Assembly: GCA_028751875.1 (NCBI GenBank)
Contig: CM054140.1
Coordinates: 12,776,668 to 12,840,667, forward strand
DNA from: Rapana venosa
Taxonomy: Eukaryota > Mollusca > Gastropoda > Neogastropoda > Muricidae
Direction: 5' to 3'
DNA: 64,000 nucleotides
Part shown: piece after piece, positions 1-12,975 of the stretch
How the letters are laid out: every line of letters begins with the position of its first letter
Position numbering within the stretch: position 1 is the first letter of the stretch
Notes under the pieces: model-generated
What the model saw: only the letters and a program-made list of their open reading frames with translations
Told to the model about the DNA's origin: nothing
The model's database searches: none
Translations under genes and position numbers: made by a program

Positions 1-6
1 TAACAT

Positions 7-220
<214 letters not shown>

Positions 221-292
221 GTGAAAGGGTTAATGAGGGTAGGGAGGGAAGATGGTTGGTTTTGGAAGTAGTTTGATAGAGTTCATAGAAAA

Positions 293-548
<256 letters not shown>

Positions 549-551
<3 letters not shown>

Positions 552-892
552 CACGTTTATTAGATAGAGAAACTTCAACTTTCGACCCAAGGCCAGTTCA
601 CTCTCTTACACTGTCTTCCCATCGTTTTCTCTGTCTGCCTCTTCGTCTCCCTCCTTGTACTGTTCCCTGTAGGGCAGTCCTGGCCAGCCCAGATGTTTGA
701 GTGACGTGTCTGTACTACTTCAGTTTGCGGTTTTTTCTCTACTGAAACTCCGACCCCCCAAAAAAACACACAAAAAAACAAAACAAAAACCCAACCCACA
801 ACAAGAACAAAAAAAAAACAACAACCCCACAACAACAGCAAAGAAACAGAGAAGCAAAAATACAACAAAAACGAGAAGCACCCCTTTTGCTA
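549..892. other. no gene seen; A/C-rich simple sequence in part
   Basis: The first half is ordinary sequence with no recognised feature. From about 745 to 885 it is an A-rich, C-interspersed tract. A similar A/C-rich tract lies at 2,460-2,650, in the matching place of the tandem duplicate. Confidence 0.6.
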
Positions 893-1178
893 CTTTTCAA
901 ATATGGTGGGAAAGCACATGTGATCGGCCAGCACAAGTGCTCTACAGGATTGCAAGACCCTCAGACAGAGAGCCCTGCTCTCTAGGAAACAGGGACACAC
1001 AGAGACGTCCACTGCAGCTGCAGGCGTGTCTGTGAATGCAGACTTGCACACGTAGAAGAGGCAGCCTCTCTTGTCAAGGACAGGGAAGCGATCTCTCAGA
1101 CCTCAGGGACAAGACATTAGGTAAGGGGTGGGGTAGGATTGGTATTGCTTTGTATTGTATTAGAGTTCTATGATGACT

Positions 1179-1180
<2 letters not shown>

Positions 1181-1244
<64 letters not shown>
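1181..1244. repeat. (GT)n microsatellite
   Basis: About 32 uninterrupted TG dinucleotides. Confidence 0.98.
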
Positions 1245-1247
<3 letters not shown>

Positions 1248-1925
1248 TTCAGGACTTTTTGTCTGGTGAGAGAGGTATCTCTGCATTGCAATGCCACTCG
1301 TTTTTGGGGTTTTTTATTTTGTTTTATCACCCAACATACAAAAAATAAAATGTTTGCTAATGTGAATGGCTTGTTTAAAATTTATCCTGGGCTTTATCAC
1401 AGTTCTTGATTAAACCATTGACGCTGGGGGCAACAGCAAAGCGAGAGGCTGTATGACCAGTGGCTTTCCTACTCATGGAATTCCACTTTACAGCTTAGTC
1501 TTAAATGATTGACTATGACTCTGACTAGGAGGCTTGACTTGCACGGTCCTTATGTGCTGCAGCCCTGGGGGCTGGTTGGCCTTTGGAGAACATCTCCAAC
1601 GCTGACTGTCCTTATGCCCACTTGGCCGAGAGAGTGGGGATGTACTGTGGGCAAGGCATCTCCACTATAATCAAATCTCTGCCCAGTTTCCAAAACAGTA
1701 GCTGCCTCCTCTGCTGTTTTGGGGGTCATCGTCGAACACGACGGACAAACATATATCTCCATGTAAAGGTCGTAGCTGCCATAGGTTCTTTTATGTACTC
1801 TAAATGCGGAGTGCAGATGGAGCAATGAGGTTTTTTTTATCTCCTGAAAAACAAAACTGCATTTTGCAGAGCCGTAAAATAGAGAGGACAAAACAAATCA
1901 GAGATAAAAAGGGATACAAGCTACA
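1245..1925. other. no gene supported
   Basis: Mixed-composition sequence. It holds a minus-strand open frame of 113 codons (1,550-1,891) without a recognisable domain, and I see no splice or regulatory context for it. At this length in non-repeat DNA it could be chance. Confidence 0.5.
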
Positions 1926-2997
1926 CTCTTCTTGATATCCAGACTTAATCATGGATGTTTTTTGTAGACCCAAATACAGCAGACAAGCGGAGACTGATAT
2001 GAAAGGAGAGAGGTCTGAATGAAGTGTAGAGATAAAGGAAGGGAGGGGGGAGGTAGAATAGGATGGGGGATGGGATGGGGGGGGGGGGGGTAGAGAGGTC
2101 GTGCACCAGTGAGTGACAGGGAGTGTGGAGGCACGTGAGTGTTGACATTTAAACCTCTTGCGTGTCTGGTCATTGCCTTGGTATCATCATCAGAATCGGA
2201 ATTTTCTTTTTGTGTTTATTTTCTTTCCCTGTGTTTTGACTGGTTTGGCTGTTGGGTGGATCATTTTACTCTCCTTCTTTTGTGCGCATGTGCATGAGTA
2301 TGTTTTGGAAATATGTTTTGAAGTAAGCATCTGTGTGTGTTTGTGTGAGTGTATGTGTGTGTGTGAGAGAGTTAGTGAGAAAGAGAGAGAAAGAGAAAGA
2401 GAAAGAATGAGAGAGAGAATGAGAGAGGGAGAGAGAAAAGTCCAGGTAATTTTGTGTTGAAGCAAAAGAAAAATTTCCTAGTAAAACACATACAAAAGAA
2501 AACAAAACTCATCAAATTATCATCAGCTTCAAAAACAACCAACCATACCCTCCCCTCCCCGAAAAAACCAACAAAAACACTAGCAACATGCAAAAAAGCA
2601 AAATAAAATAAAAACAAAAATAACACAGCAAAACAGAACCCCCCCACCTACTGCTGCTCTCCAAACATCACAGGGGAAAGCACACGTCATGATCTGCTAA
2701 CAGGAACCCTGCGCAGGATTACAAGAACCTGAGACAGACACAGAGCCATGCCCTCTAGAACACAGCGACACAGAGACGTCCACTACAGCTGCGGGCATGC
2801 CTGTGAATGCAGGCTTGCACTTGTAGAGAAGAGACAGGTCTCCTCCCTTGATAAGGACAGGAAAGGGGATCTCTCAGACTTCAGGGACGAGATGCTGGGA
2901 TGAGATTCATTGCTTTGTCTTGTACTGTATTGCACTAGAGTTGAGTGACACCAGATGTGTGTGTTTATTATTATTTTTATTTATTTGTTTATTTATT

Positions 2998-3345
<348 letters not shown>

Positions 3346-3614
3346 CTTTTTTTTCCAGATGGTACAATTGAATAAGCAAGACATTTGCTTTTTTTATTCG
3401 TCAAGCCATCTAAGAGTAAAAGCAACAAGAAAAACAACAACACACAAACAAACAAAAATATCAAACCTTATAGAAAGGGAAATTATAATGCTAAAGATGA
3501 CGGTGGTGACTACGACGATGATGACGATGATGATATCAATAAGCAATGACAATTACTACTGCCAGAAATAGCAATGAAGACGATCATAATCCGATGAAAC
3601 TACAACTATCTACT

Positions 3615-3740
3615 CTGTGTGTGCGTGTGCGTGTGCGTGTGCGTGTGCGTGTGTGTGTGTGTGTGTGTTTGTGTGCGTGCGCGTGAGTGCGTAAGTGCGT
3701 GTGTGTGTGCATGCGTGTGTGCATGCATGTGTGTGTATGA
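3615..3740. repeat. (GTGC)n/(GT)n microsatellite
   Basis: GTGTGC repeats at 3,615-3,650, then GT with CGTG and CATG interruptions. Confidence 0.95.
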
Positions 3741-4004
3741 AATTCAGTATTATTTCCTTTCAGGAGAGCATACTTACCTTGAAAGCAATGCCACCTATTT
3801 TATAAATTTAGCCTGAGTATACATTCAGATTTGTTTGGCTAAGAGGATTTTATTGTCATGTAAAACACCTTTGCTCCCATGGGTTCTTTTACGTGCATTA
3901 CATCTATGGTGTATACTAGTTCATGAACTATTTTCTTGCCTGAAAGACTAAACTACATTTTAAAGTTAACTGAAATAGAAAAAAGCCCACATCATATAAA
4001 AACT

Positions 4005-4290
4005 CTGTCATGGGAATTCCTTCTATTCTGTCCCTTTCTTTGTTTCTGCCTGGTTCCCATTCTTCCCACCCTTTCCTTCTTGTCTATATACTGCCTTCTT
4101 GGTCCATTCTTTTGCCTTTTCCCAGAAAGAGTTCAAATATAACCATTCTCCCCTATGCCAAAGTCGGATGTGCTGGGCCTGGCTTTGTCCTGTACCTGAT
4201 GGCAGCGCAACGCGTTATTGCCCATATGACAGACAACGGTTGCTGCCTGAGCTTTTGTTGGAGGTTTGAGCGAGAGACTACTGAATCTCC
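4005..4290. repeat. family 4 dispersed repeat, copy 1
   Basis: Matches 20,462-20,765 in the same orientation. Shared landmarks are 'ggaattccttct', 'ttgccttcttggtc', 'cccagaaagag/ct', 'agtcggatg.gctgggcc' and 'atgacagacaac' or close variants. No tRNA-like head or coding frame was recognised. The open frame through it is not shared by the two copies. Confidence 0.7.
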
Positions 4291-4639
4291 ATATTTCATC
4301 ACGGATGTTTCCCGACCCAAACACATCAGACGAGTAGAGACTGATATGAGGTCTGAAGTGTCGAGATAAGGGGGGGGGGAGGAGGATAAGATGAGGGGTG
4401 GGGGTTGGGGGGAGGCATAAGAGAGGTCATGCACCAATGAGTGACAGGGAGTGTGGAGGCACGTGCGTGTTGACATTTAAACCTCTGGCGTGTCTGCTCA
4501 TTGCCTTGGAATCATTATCTGAATTTCATTTTAGTTTTTGATTTCTTTAGTTTTATCAGGTTTTAGGGCTGTGTGGATCATCGGTTGACTGTCCTTCTTT
4601 TGCATGCTTGTGCATGAGTGCATGCTTTAAATATGTTTT

Positions 4640-4863
4640 GAAGTAAGCCTGTGCATGTGTGTGGTGTGGTGTGTGTGCTTGTGTGTGTGTTGTTGTGCGT
4701 GTCTGTGTGTCTGTGTGTGTGTCTGTGTGTGTGTGTGTCTGTGTGTGCATGTGTGTGTGCACGTATGCTCGCATGTATGCAGGTGTGTGTATGTTTGTGT
4801 GTTTGTGTGTGTATGAGAGAAGAGAAGAGATAGATAGATAGATGAGAGAGAGAGAGAGAGAGG

Positions 4864-4903
<40 letters not shown>

Positions 4904-4914
4904 GACAGAGACAG

Positions 4915-4995
<81 letters not shown>

Positions 4996-4998
4996 TAG
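4640..4998. repeat. compound GT / GATA / GACA / GA microsatellite
   Basis: GT-rich (4,650-4,815), GATA (4,826-4,845), GA, GACA (4,879-4,915), then about 65 bp of GA. Confidence 0.96.
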
Positions 4999-5283
4999 AC
5001 AGACATATATACAGACAGACATACAGAATGACAGAGGGTACATCATTTTCGTGTGCTAGACTTTCTTATCATTATTAAGTTACACACATCATTAAAAACC
5101 AAATAGGAAATCAACGCTATGTTCTAAAGTCAAGGAAAAAAACCCACATGTTACTAACATGGATACTGCAGCAAGGTGAAATCACTGAAGTAGCACAATA
5201 CTTTGTTTACATCTGATGGATTTTTAGTTTACCCGACTTCTCCATTATCTGCCTAAGGGTGGTTGGGGCACTGCAGCCAAGTT

Positions 5284-5372
5284 TTGAGGTAATAATAATA
5301 AATAATAATAAATGGAATTTATATAGCGCTATATCTTGCAGAGACAAATCAAAGCGCTTGCACTCATCTCAT
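5284..5372 (-). mobile_element. SINE 3' tail fragment
   Basis: A TAATAA run followed by 'ggaatttatatagcgct' and 'acaaatcaaagcgct'. This is the shared tail of SINE families 1 and 2, read in reverse. No body or head is attached. Confidence 0.8.
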
Positions 5373-6194
5373 TTTTACACAGTCATAAAAACAGTAACAA
5401 TGAACAGTTCCATCAAGTCCAAAGTGCGTTAGAAGAAAATTGAACCTGATGGTACCCATCCCTCTCTATTTTCATTGCTGAAATACAATTTTCCCGAACA
5501 CTTGGTGATGATAGCGCAAATCTCCTTGTCATCATAATGGTTGTTTTCAAAACTTCTGCTTGCATTTCTGTCATACTTCAATTACACAGATTTGGTATAG
5601 GAATCTCGCAAGTTCGATTGCTGAAGATCAAAGTCGAAATCACAGTTTGCACAACACAAAAAAGAGGATTCCATTGAGATAAATATGTTATAGTTATGGC
5701 TGAATTTTTAAAACGTGTGTCCACATTGAGTTACCTAGACACTGTATGTTGCTGTGCAGGCCAGTTTGTGCCGTTTCGTTCACAGCACTGTACTGCGGAC
5801 ACACATTCGCTTTGTCAGTTTATTTCGCTGGTGTATACTTAATTCAGTAACTGGGTATAAAGTTACTTTTGGTGGAGGTCTTTAGTCTGAAGAAAAGTAT
5901 CTACTGTCTTGTTCTGTCTGGAAAACAAACGTTTACCCACCAACTTAGCTATACATCATAATTCTCATCCTCTTCTCTTTCACATTCATGCTTAAGAAAA
6001 AACCCTGACTAGGTCAATACACATGCTGTTGTTTTATATAAGCTATCCTGCTCCAGCTGTTATTTGTTACAAATATCATGTTTTTTTACACGACCAACTA
6101 CTTGAATCTTGTCAAACAACAGAACACTATTAGTCATGCAGGATTTACTGGCATCAAGGGAAATATTACTCATGATACGGTAAGATTTGGATTC
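5373..6194. other. no gene seen
   Basis: About 800 bp of moderately A/T-rich sequence without long open frames, tandem repeats or recognised SINE blocks. Confidence 0.6.
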
Positions 6195-6850
6195 CTTAGA
6201 CGGATCTCATTATTTATAATTTCTCTGCGTGAAATTCGGGCTTCTCTCCCCAGGCAGAGTGCGTCGCCACAAGAGCAGTGCCACCCACTATTTTTTTTAA
6301 AATCTCTTCCTGTCTGCAACGGTATTGTCTGTCTATCTGTCTGTCTGTCTGCCTGCCTGCCTGCCTGTCTGTCTGTCTGTATCTCTCTCTCTCTCTCGTG
6401 CATTTGTTGTTATCAATGTGTGTGTACTTTCATATGTATCATAATTATGCTTTCGCTTTTCTTGCAGCTTTTTCTTTTCTTTTCTTTTCATTTTGAGGGC
6501 TGGATGAAAAAAAGTCTTGTTACTTAATCTATTACCTTTGTGAAATAAAATTGCGTTTGCGTTTGCGTTTCCCCATCAGAGTGGCTTTTATCTACAAAAT
6601 TTTGCCAGGGACAACTTTCTTATTGTCGTGGGTTCTTTGACGTGCGTTAAAGAATAATGTGTAAAACATACGGGACCTCGGTTCATCGTCTCCACAGAAA
6701 CACTAGCACCCAGACCACCACTCATGGTCTAATGGATGGGGAAAAACGTTTCGGGCCTAAACGGGGTTTCAACCACCGCACACTTCAAACCCGGAATTTT
6801 CGCTTTCTAGGTAGGCGCGTGACCTCTAGATCACCGATCCACATTCTTTG
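6195..6850 (-). mobile_element. SINE family 2, interrupted copy
   Basis: Same order of blocks as the full copy at 35,041-35,549. The middle part ('gtgaaattcgggc', 'gcgtcgccacaag') lies at 6,230-6,275. The 5' part ('gggttctttgacgtgcg', 'ctagcacccagaccacca', 'cggaattttcgctttc') lies at 6,570-6,850, ending in the head remnant 'ctctagatcaccgatcc'. The two parts are separated by a GTCT/GCCT/CT microsatellite and a retroposon-like tail, so the element was interrupted or rearranged after insertion. Confidence 0.82.
6497..6572 (+). mobile_element. retroposon 3' end fragment
   Basis: Contains 'ggctggatgaaaaaaagt', 'ctattacctttgtgaaa' and a short GCGTTT repeat. It resembles 12,555-12,709, which has the same 'gg.tggatgaaaaaaa' and 'ttacccttg.aaaataaa' blocks followed by ATTC repeats. 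It may be the 3' end of a LINE-type element; no reverse transcriptase frame is present. Confidence 0.55.
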
Positions 6851-7462
6851 AGCAGACAGCAGAAATTCTAGAATATACCAAAGTTACACACTGTAAACGT
6901 TACTGCAGCCAGAATAAACTAAAGCTGTAGACATGCACCTAAATAATATGTACCATTCCGGGACTTACTCGTCCAGCTGAAGTACGCACTGCCTGCGTGA
7001 CGACTGTCTTGGTTACGGAGGGCAACGTCTACAAATAGTTCCATGGACTCATTTCTGCAAAAGTTGCTGAAGTACAGTTTCCACATCATTCTTGACCCGC
7101 AAAGAGAAGAAACATTAGCCTATTTCTCTGGCTGCTTTTTTCCCCCACCACTTTCTCTTGTTCAGAGGTGTAACCGTGTACTACAGGCCCGAGTTGAGTT
7201 GGGCAGTTAAAAAAACAAAGTTTGCTATTCTTGTTCACATTTGATCCTTAGGCAGACGTTTTAAAGCCCAGTTGATGTTTTCTCTTTGTCCTCGAGTATT
7301 TCTCAACTACCCATTCTGTTGTCTTTTGGAAAGACAGCGATGTTTTCTTTCCCTACAGCCGCAAGGGAACAGTAAATTCTTGCGCTCTGAGACGAACATT
7401 TGGAAATAACTATTGGCTCGACTCAAGGGAATGGCATTCTGTCACTCGGTTTTCAGTTCCTA
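6851..7462. other. no gene seen
   Basis: Non-repetitive sequence without a recognised element or a credible exon. Confidence 0.55.
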
Positions 7463-7766
<304 letters not shown>

Positions 7767-8044
7767 CTGTGTAAGGAAATGGGATATGGGTACTGTTACT
7801 GTAGCGGTAGTGAGTCTAATCAATCCAATGAAACAGCCGTCAGAGGATCAATGCCTTTCTAAATTGGTAATTGAAGTTTGTCAGGCAACATAAATGGCTC
7901 CTCGGTATTCCAGATGTCGAACTTCAACGCTTCAGCAATCAGGAAAATGATCACGAAGAAACTGGGTCAGTGTTACGATGGAGAGAGAAAGAGAGAGAGA
8001 CAGAGAGAGAGACAGAGATACAGAGAGACAGAGAGACAGACAGG

Positions 8045-8165
8045 GAAGGTAAAGCAGCCAGGGAGAGGAGATGGGCGCTGCCTTCAGTATGCTGGCCCCT
8101 ACAGAAGCTGAAGTCTCTTAACACCTTGCTCCCTAACAACCATGTAGGTTATGGGAACTTCTTTA
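8045..8165 (+). mobile_element. SINE family 5, 3' part
   Basis: 'ggaaggtaaagcagc', 'gtctcttaacaccttgctcc' and 'aggttatgggaac' match the body of the fuller copy at 20,766-21,050. The tRNA-like head is replaced here by a GA/GACA microsatellite (7,980-8,042). Confidence 0.68.
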
Positions 8166-8785
8166 CCTTTACATTTATATAAACACATTCGGGTTTGTTT
8201 CAGAATAGATATTTTACAGTTGCATATCTGATGTTCTCACTTCCTGTCTGCCATTAATCTGTTTTGCTTTCCTTTAAAAAAAATTGCTTCTTGCTCTGTT
8301 TTATGTGGTTTTATCCTTAATGTTATGTCTGCATGTTTACTAATTCTTTTGACAATTATTTATTTCCTTCTGTTACTGTACCCACACCCCCACTTTAACG
8401 GTCTGTGTGTCTGTCTCTGTATCTTCTTGCTTTTGTTTCTTTGCATGTCCTGTCTATGAAATCATGCAGTTAGCATAAAGAATAGGAGTGAAAGGAAGAT
8501 TGGAGGATTGTCAGAAAGAGGCAGATTCCCCCACCCCACCTCCCACCCACCCCCAAAATAAAAGAAAAAAAGAAAGCCACCCTCCAAAAAAACCCAACCC
8601 AAACCAAAAACACCCACCAAGGAAAAACAATCCTCCACATACAGGACCTCCCCCCCATCCCCCCCGCCCCTCCCCCCCGGAAAAAAAAACCAACCCACCT
8701 CTTTAAAATGGGATTTTAAATCCAGAGAAAGCTATCAAACGATTTTTTAATCCCTGCATTCAATGGAAATAAATTTGGTGGGTGG
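8166..8785. other. no gene seen; C/A-rich stretch at 8,530-8,700
   Basis: Unremarkable sequence, then a strongly C/A-biased tract with several C runs. The open frames on both strands here reflect that bias. Confidence 0.6.
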
Positions 8786-8796
8786 TGTGTGTGTGT

Positions 8797-8833
<37 letters not shown>
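8786..8833. repeat. (GT)n microsatellite
   Basis: GT repeats with one GGT interruption. Confidence 0.95.
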
Positions 8834-8835
<2 letters not shown>

Positions 8836-9224
8836 TGAAAAAGTCGCTTGAATTAGCTCTCGTAGCTGAAATCCTATAAATGCAGGAGAAAATCAATGTG
8901 TTGCAACACACTGTTTAAAAACTATACACACTGCAGTCAGCCGGAGGAAATTCCATTCCGGACAGCCATTGTGCCAGAAAGCGCAAGGAATTGACAATCA
9001 AAGCATTGATGGATTATTTTTCCTCGACACGCCACGAGGTTTGCAAAACCCGATTCCGGTGGACACCGCTAGTCAGTCGGGTAACCCCTGTTGTTCAAAC
9101 CGTGACTGCCTTTCGTAAAACCAGCCCCGATGAAAGAGAGCTTTTGGACAGGTACGTTACAGGTTCAAAACTCAGTGATTCTGTCACATATTAGATTTGA
9201 ATTTTTAATGTTTTCTTTTATTTT

Positions 9225-9957
9225 GAGGAAAATGAAATAAGCACTCATGTGCTTCTTCTTACAACCAGTAGCTGTGTAGAAGCGGTTTGTAAGTTTTGTC
9301 ATCCGTTCCCCACAAGCACAACAGAACCTACTCTTCTAAAAAGCGAAACAGGTTTGGTAGGTAGTCCTTCGTTGCCGAGGATGACAATGACATCCTACAG
9401 CTCATCTGTGGACGCGCATGTGGCTGTGCAATCCGATCTTGGATGTACAGTGTCTTTTGCAGTGGGGACACTGGAATGTCGTGGTTGGGGTGGTTGGATT
9501 ATGGCTCCTCTCTCCTCTGATAGTCAGCTTCTCCCTGTAGTTGATATCGCTGTTTCTGCTGGCAAGATGGACGGTCCTGCGCCAGACGTTCCTTTCGGTG
9601 GCAGTTCTTTCGAATTCTTTGAGGGTAACCTGTGCAAACTGGAGGTTCGCCTTTTATCGTGTCCGTGAAACGCTTTTTTTGCCTCCCGAGATTTCTGTTG
9701 CGACTTGCGAGTTCGCAGGTTTAACGTGTGTTCAAGATATTCTGCGTGCGTTTGCACACGGTATCTTGGTATATAGTCTCATACGAAGGACTTTTTGGGG
9801 AGGGGGTGGGGGTGATGGTGGGGGGTGGGTGGGTATGGAGTCGGTACTGATGTTAACTCCAGGGGAAAATCCCCTTGAGCCGGAGTCTCAGTGGAGGCTC
9901 GAATCTGGGCTGTGAGATAGCGTGTGATGCTCAAACCACCAGACTATCCCGTTCCCG
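9225..9957 (-). mobile_element. SINE family 1, near full-length, split by a nested insertion
   Basis: Read on the minus strand, the head lies at the right end: 'gatagtctggtggtttgag' with B-box-like 'agattcgagcc', then 'ccactgagactccgg' and 'ggggattttcccctgg'. The body block from 'tccttcgtatgag' on runs to 9,723. It resumes at 9,355 with 'ctgtttcgctttt' and ends near 9,225 in the 'ttatttcattttcctc' tail. Removing the 367 bp at 9,356-9,722 restores a continuous element. Confidence 0.87.
9356..9722. mobile_element. nested insertion with 7-bp target-site duplication
   Basis: The sequence CAGGTTT occurs at 9,349-9,355 and again at 9,716-9,722. Other family-1 copies have this site once, near 'gaacaggatttaacg'. 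The inserted DNA starts 'ggtaggtagtccttcgttgc' and ends 'gcgacttgcgagttcg'. It has no recognised transposase and no obvious terminal inverted repeat. It could be a non-autonomous DNA element or a short retroelement. The open frame crossing its left boundary is fused SINE plus insert and is not a gene. Confidence 0.72.
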
Positions 9958-9958
9958 C

Positions 9959-9976
9959 GCTTGCTTGCTTGCTTGC

Positions 9977-10017
<41 letters not shown>

Positions 10018-10046
10018 GTGTGTGTGTGTTGTGTGTGTGTGTGTTT
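9959..10046. repeat. (CTTG)n-(GT)n microsatellite
   Basis: Five CTTG units, then GT with two TTG breaks. Confidence 0.95.
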
Positions 10047-10255
10047 GATTTTGCGTTCTGCATGACATCATTTTTGTTGTCATAAGCATTGTAGGTGCGT
10101 TTCTATATACCAACATTCTTTTTCATTGTATTTCAATTGTTTCTCTCTGGAATTAATGCGTGTGAACTTTGTATAAGAGTACAGTGCAGTATGATAAAGC
10201 TTTAGTTCTTTATTTTGTCAATCATTTTACCGTCTGATCATTTAAACGGTCTCTT

Positions 10256-10596
10256 ATCAAGTCCTACGGATGAGACTATAAACCGAGGCCCCGTGTGCGA
10301 ACGCATGCAGAACATCTTGCACACACGTTAAATCCTGTTCCGCTTTTCGAAAGAGTAGGCCATTGTGTGCCGGTGGGAACAGATGACAAAATTTACAAAA
10401 CCGCATACACACGGGGACTGGATGTAAAAAAGCACATGTGTGCTTATTCATTATCCTCGAAATAAAAGAATTTGTCATTGTCATTGTCATTGTCATCCTC
10501 GATATCTAAAAAAAAAAATAATCGGAGCGCTTTGATTTGTTGCTCTACAAGATTCAGCGCTATATAAATTCCATACATTATTATTATTATCATTAT
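10256..10596 (+). mobile_element. SINE family 1, body plus 3' tail
   Basis: 'ggatgagactataaaccgag', 'gaacgcatgcagaacatc', 'tggatgtaaaaaagcac', four 'tgtcat' units, then the tail 'gagcgctttgatttgttgct', 'cagcgctatataaattcc' and an ATT/ATC run. The order shows that the tail belongs to the 3' end of family 1. Confidence 0.9.
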
Positions 10597-12540
10597 TATC
10601 ACTATTTGAACGAACTCAGTCGGCGTAAAATAAAACTCGCTAAGTGATTAGAAAGACTGGAATGCCATTTAGTAAATTTTCTTTTACGGGATGTTTAGTG
10701 TTTTTGAGTTTGAAATAAGCCCCCTGTTTTCTTCTACGTGCCTTCCTATTGCGTTGATGGTCAGATTAAAACAGCACTACCTGAAATTAAATTCCGGTTT
10801 TGTCCAAGAAATCCCTTTGTTGTCGTTGAGAGATTACCCAGTCATTTTGCCCAGTCTCTTAAGTTATCAAACGATTTTCATTCCACTTTTTCCATACTCT
10901 TTTCCCCGGCGCATTGTTCCTAGTACTTGCATTTTTACATGACCAGATTTTAGATCACCTAAAGCGATGTTTTTCTCTCGGATTATAATGTATTGCAATG
11001 TACGCAACAACCAGGTTTGCAAAACATGGGGGATATAGAACAAAGAGACCAACCACTTCAGCTTAATCCACACCATCATCATCATGTCCTGGTCCTTCAG
11101 CTCTACAAAATGTGGATGGGATTTTATCGTGTACAAAAGATGTTAGGGCGTCCGCATATGTACCGTTAGCTTATAGACACATGGGAGAAACTTTCGGAGG
11201 AACAGAATGGGGATCAAAGTGAACTCTAAAAGAAACATTGCCTAGAACAGACACTGTAGCGAAGACCCATACGCGCACTCTCAGTCACAATCGCATCATG
11301 AACAAGCCATGCTAACTACTGGGCTATCCCGCCCTCTAAAAGCTATCCAGTGAAACTAAATCTGAGCAAATACAGAAACACTGCATGGCCTAATATGCAT
11401 TTTGGTCGATTCAGCAGAGAGAAAATGTAAATGGAATTGCTAAAAAAACCCCAACAATTTCGGTGTGAATTTTCGTTATGGTTTCTTTTCCACCAAATTG
11501 ATTTTGTACATAAAAAAAGTAAAATGGGAGAAAGCGACTGCCACAAAGATTTCTGATTAATCTAAGTTTGATTTGAGGTTACTTTTTTCCTTCTTTCTGC
11601 CTTTTTAAGAATTTCTCTGCATTGTTCTTCTTTTGGTTTTAGTTGGCGCGCATACAGACATTCGCCTACGTATAGTGCGTCGACATACCGGGTCCTCTCT
11701 CCATCTCCTGCCATCCCCCCTCCCCCCCACTGTACATTTTCATTTATAGACATAAACTTAGATGTTGACTCACGATACACCTACCTCTGAATCGGAATTT
11801 GATGTTATATTTTACCATACTTGAGCTAAAGAAAACCTATCAAGGATATTCTTGTCTTTTTTTCTCTATTTTTTTTTAGCCCTCTTCTGTCTGTCTGTCT
11901 GTCTGTCTCCTTTTGGTATTCCTCTTATATATGAAATGTATTGTTTTTTTATATAAATGTTTGGCATATACATTTTATAGTGCTTTATTTTATCATCGTC
12001 CAAAATGCACACGATATTGTTCTCCATCTTCAATCAATATACCATGCCGCTTGGAAATGTACTGAGTGAGTTTTAACTGATTTGCCTCAATTCGAATTGT
12101 TGTATTGATGCTGTTGCTGGCGGGGCTGTTGAAACTGTTTTATATCAGGCTCTTTGGCATTTTGCAACATAACTTGATATTTTATTGATAGTATGTTTAA
12201 AAAAGGTTTTAGTGAGCATTGCTGTGTCAGAATTTGATATCTGGTTTATTTTGATGTTGATGCAACCTGAAAATCCTCTCTCTCTCACTCTTCTTGCTGT
12301 CTCCCCTCTATTTTACTTTATCCATATTACGTACTTGTAATCAGTGTATCAGTTTTTATGTTAATGTTTAATTCATTTGAGAATTATATGTTTATTAAGG
12401 CATATCTCTTTCTGAAAAGAACATAATCTATGTATCTCTTGAAATTAATGTTCAAGTCAGTTAGGGATTATGTATTGTTAAATATACACTTATCTTTTTT
12501 AAAACATGTTGTTGTTGTAGGGTTTTTCCCTTGTTTTGTT
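10597..12540. other. no gene seen
   Basis: About 1.9 kb of mostly single-copy-looking A/T-rich sequence. Open frames are short and show no domain. A fragment of about 45 bp near 11,290-11,335 ('actgggctatcccgcc') resembles a family-1 SINE head in reverse. A short GTCT run lies at 11,885-11,910. Confidence 0.5.
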
Positions 12541-12709
12541 GATAGTCCCTAATCAGGGCAAGGGCCGGATGAAAAAAAAGTATGCGCATGCTTATTCTGT
12601 TACCCTTGAAAAATAAAGATTCATTCATCAAAGAATCATTCATTCATTCATTCATTCATTCATTCATTCATTCATTCATTCATTCATTCATTCATTCATT
12701 CATTCATTC
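12541..12709 (+). mobile_element. retroposon 3' end with (ATTC)n tail
   Basis: 'agggcaagggccggatgaa', 'ttctgttacccttgaaaaa' and 'taaagattcattcatc' run into about 18 ATTC units. A 3' end passing into short tandem repeats is typical of some non-LTR retrotransposons and the SINEs they mobilise. No upstream coding part is present. Confidence 0.6.
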
Positions 12710-12724
12710 TCTTTCTTACCCCGC

Positions 12725-12975
12725 CACCTCCATTTCTCTTCTCTTTGTCCTGTCTGTCCGTTCGTCCGTTTTTTCCGTCTTTGTCTGTCTCTGTCTTTCT
12801 ATCTGTCTCTGTTCTGTCTGTCTGTCTGTATCTGTCTTTCTGTACCTGTCTCTCTCTGTCTGTCTCTGTCTTTCTGTATCTGTCTGTCTCTGTCTCGCTC
12901 CCGCTCTTTCTCTCCATCTCCTCTCCTCTCCTCTTCTCTCTCTCTCTCTCTCTCCCCCTCCTCTTCTCTCTCTCA
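12725..12975. repeat. pyrimidine-rich GTCT/CT tract
   Basis: Irregular CTGTCT and CTCTC repeats. The three long open frames across it are products of the low complexity. Confidence 0.85.

Larger units (their letters stand above)
740..2450. repeat. tandem duplication, copy 1
   Basis: Blocks of this interval recur in the same order in the next 2.5 kb. The A/C-rich tract and the block around 930-1,120 match 2,460-2,900 (shared 'gagacgtccact' and 'ggatctctcagac' style cores). The GT run and its 'gtgtgaaattcag' flank match about 3,735-3,760. The block at 1,930-2,340 matches 4,295-4,655 (shared 'gagtgacagggagtgtggag'). Each copy ends in a GT-then-GA simple tract. Divergence is considerable and the units differ in length through insertions, including a SINE in copy 2. 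Confidence 0.75.

Noticed and set aside
1550..1891. 113-codon minus-strand open frame
   Set aside because: No recognised domain, no splice or start context, and not preserved in the tandem duplicate. Kept only as a note.
9249..9668. 139-codon plus-strand open frame
   Set aside because: It starts in the reverse strand of a family-1 SINE and runs into the nested insertion, so it cannot be an ancestral gene.
10597..12540. Search for viral, transposase or reverse-transcriptase coding remains
   Set aside because: No motif or long frame suggestive of these was seen here or elsewhere in the window. Only 3' ends of retroposon-like elements are present.
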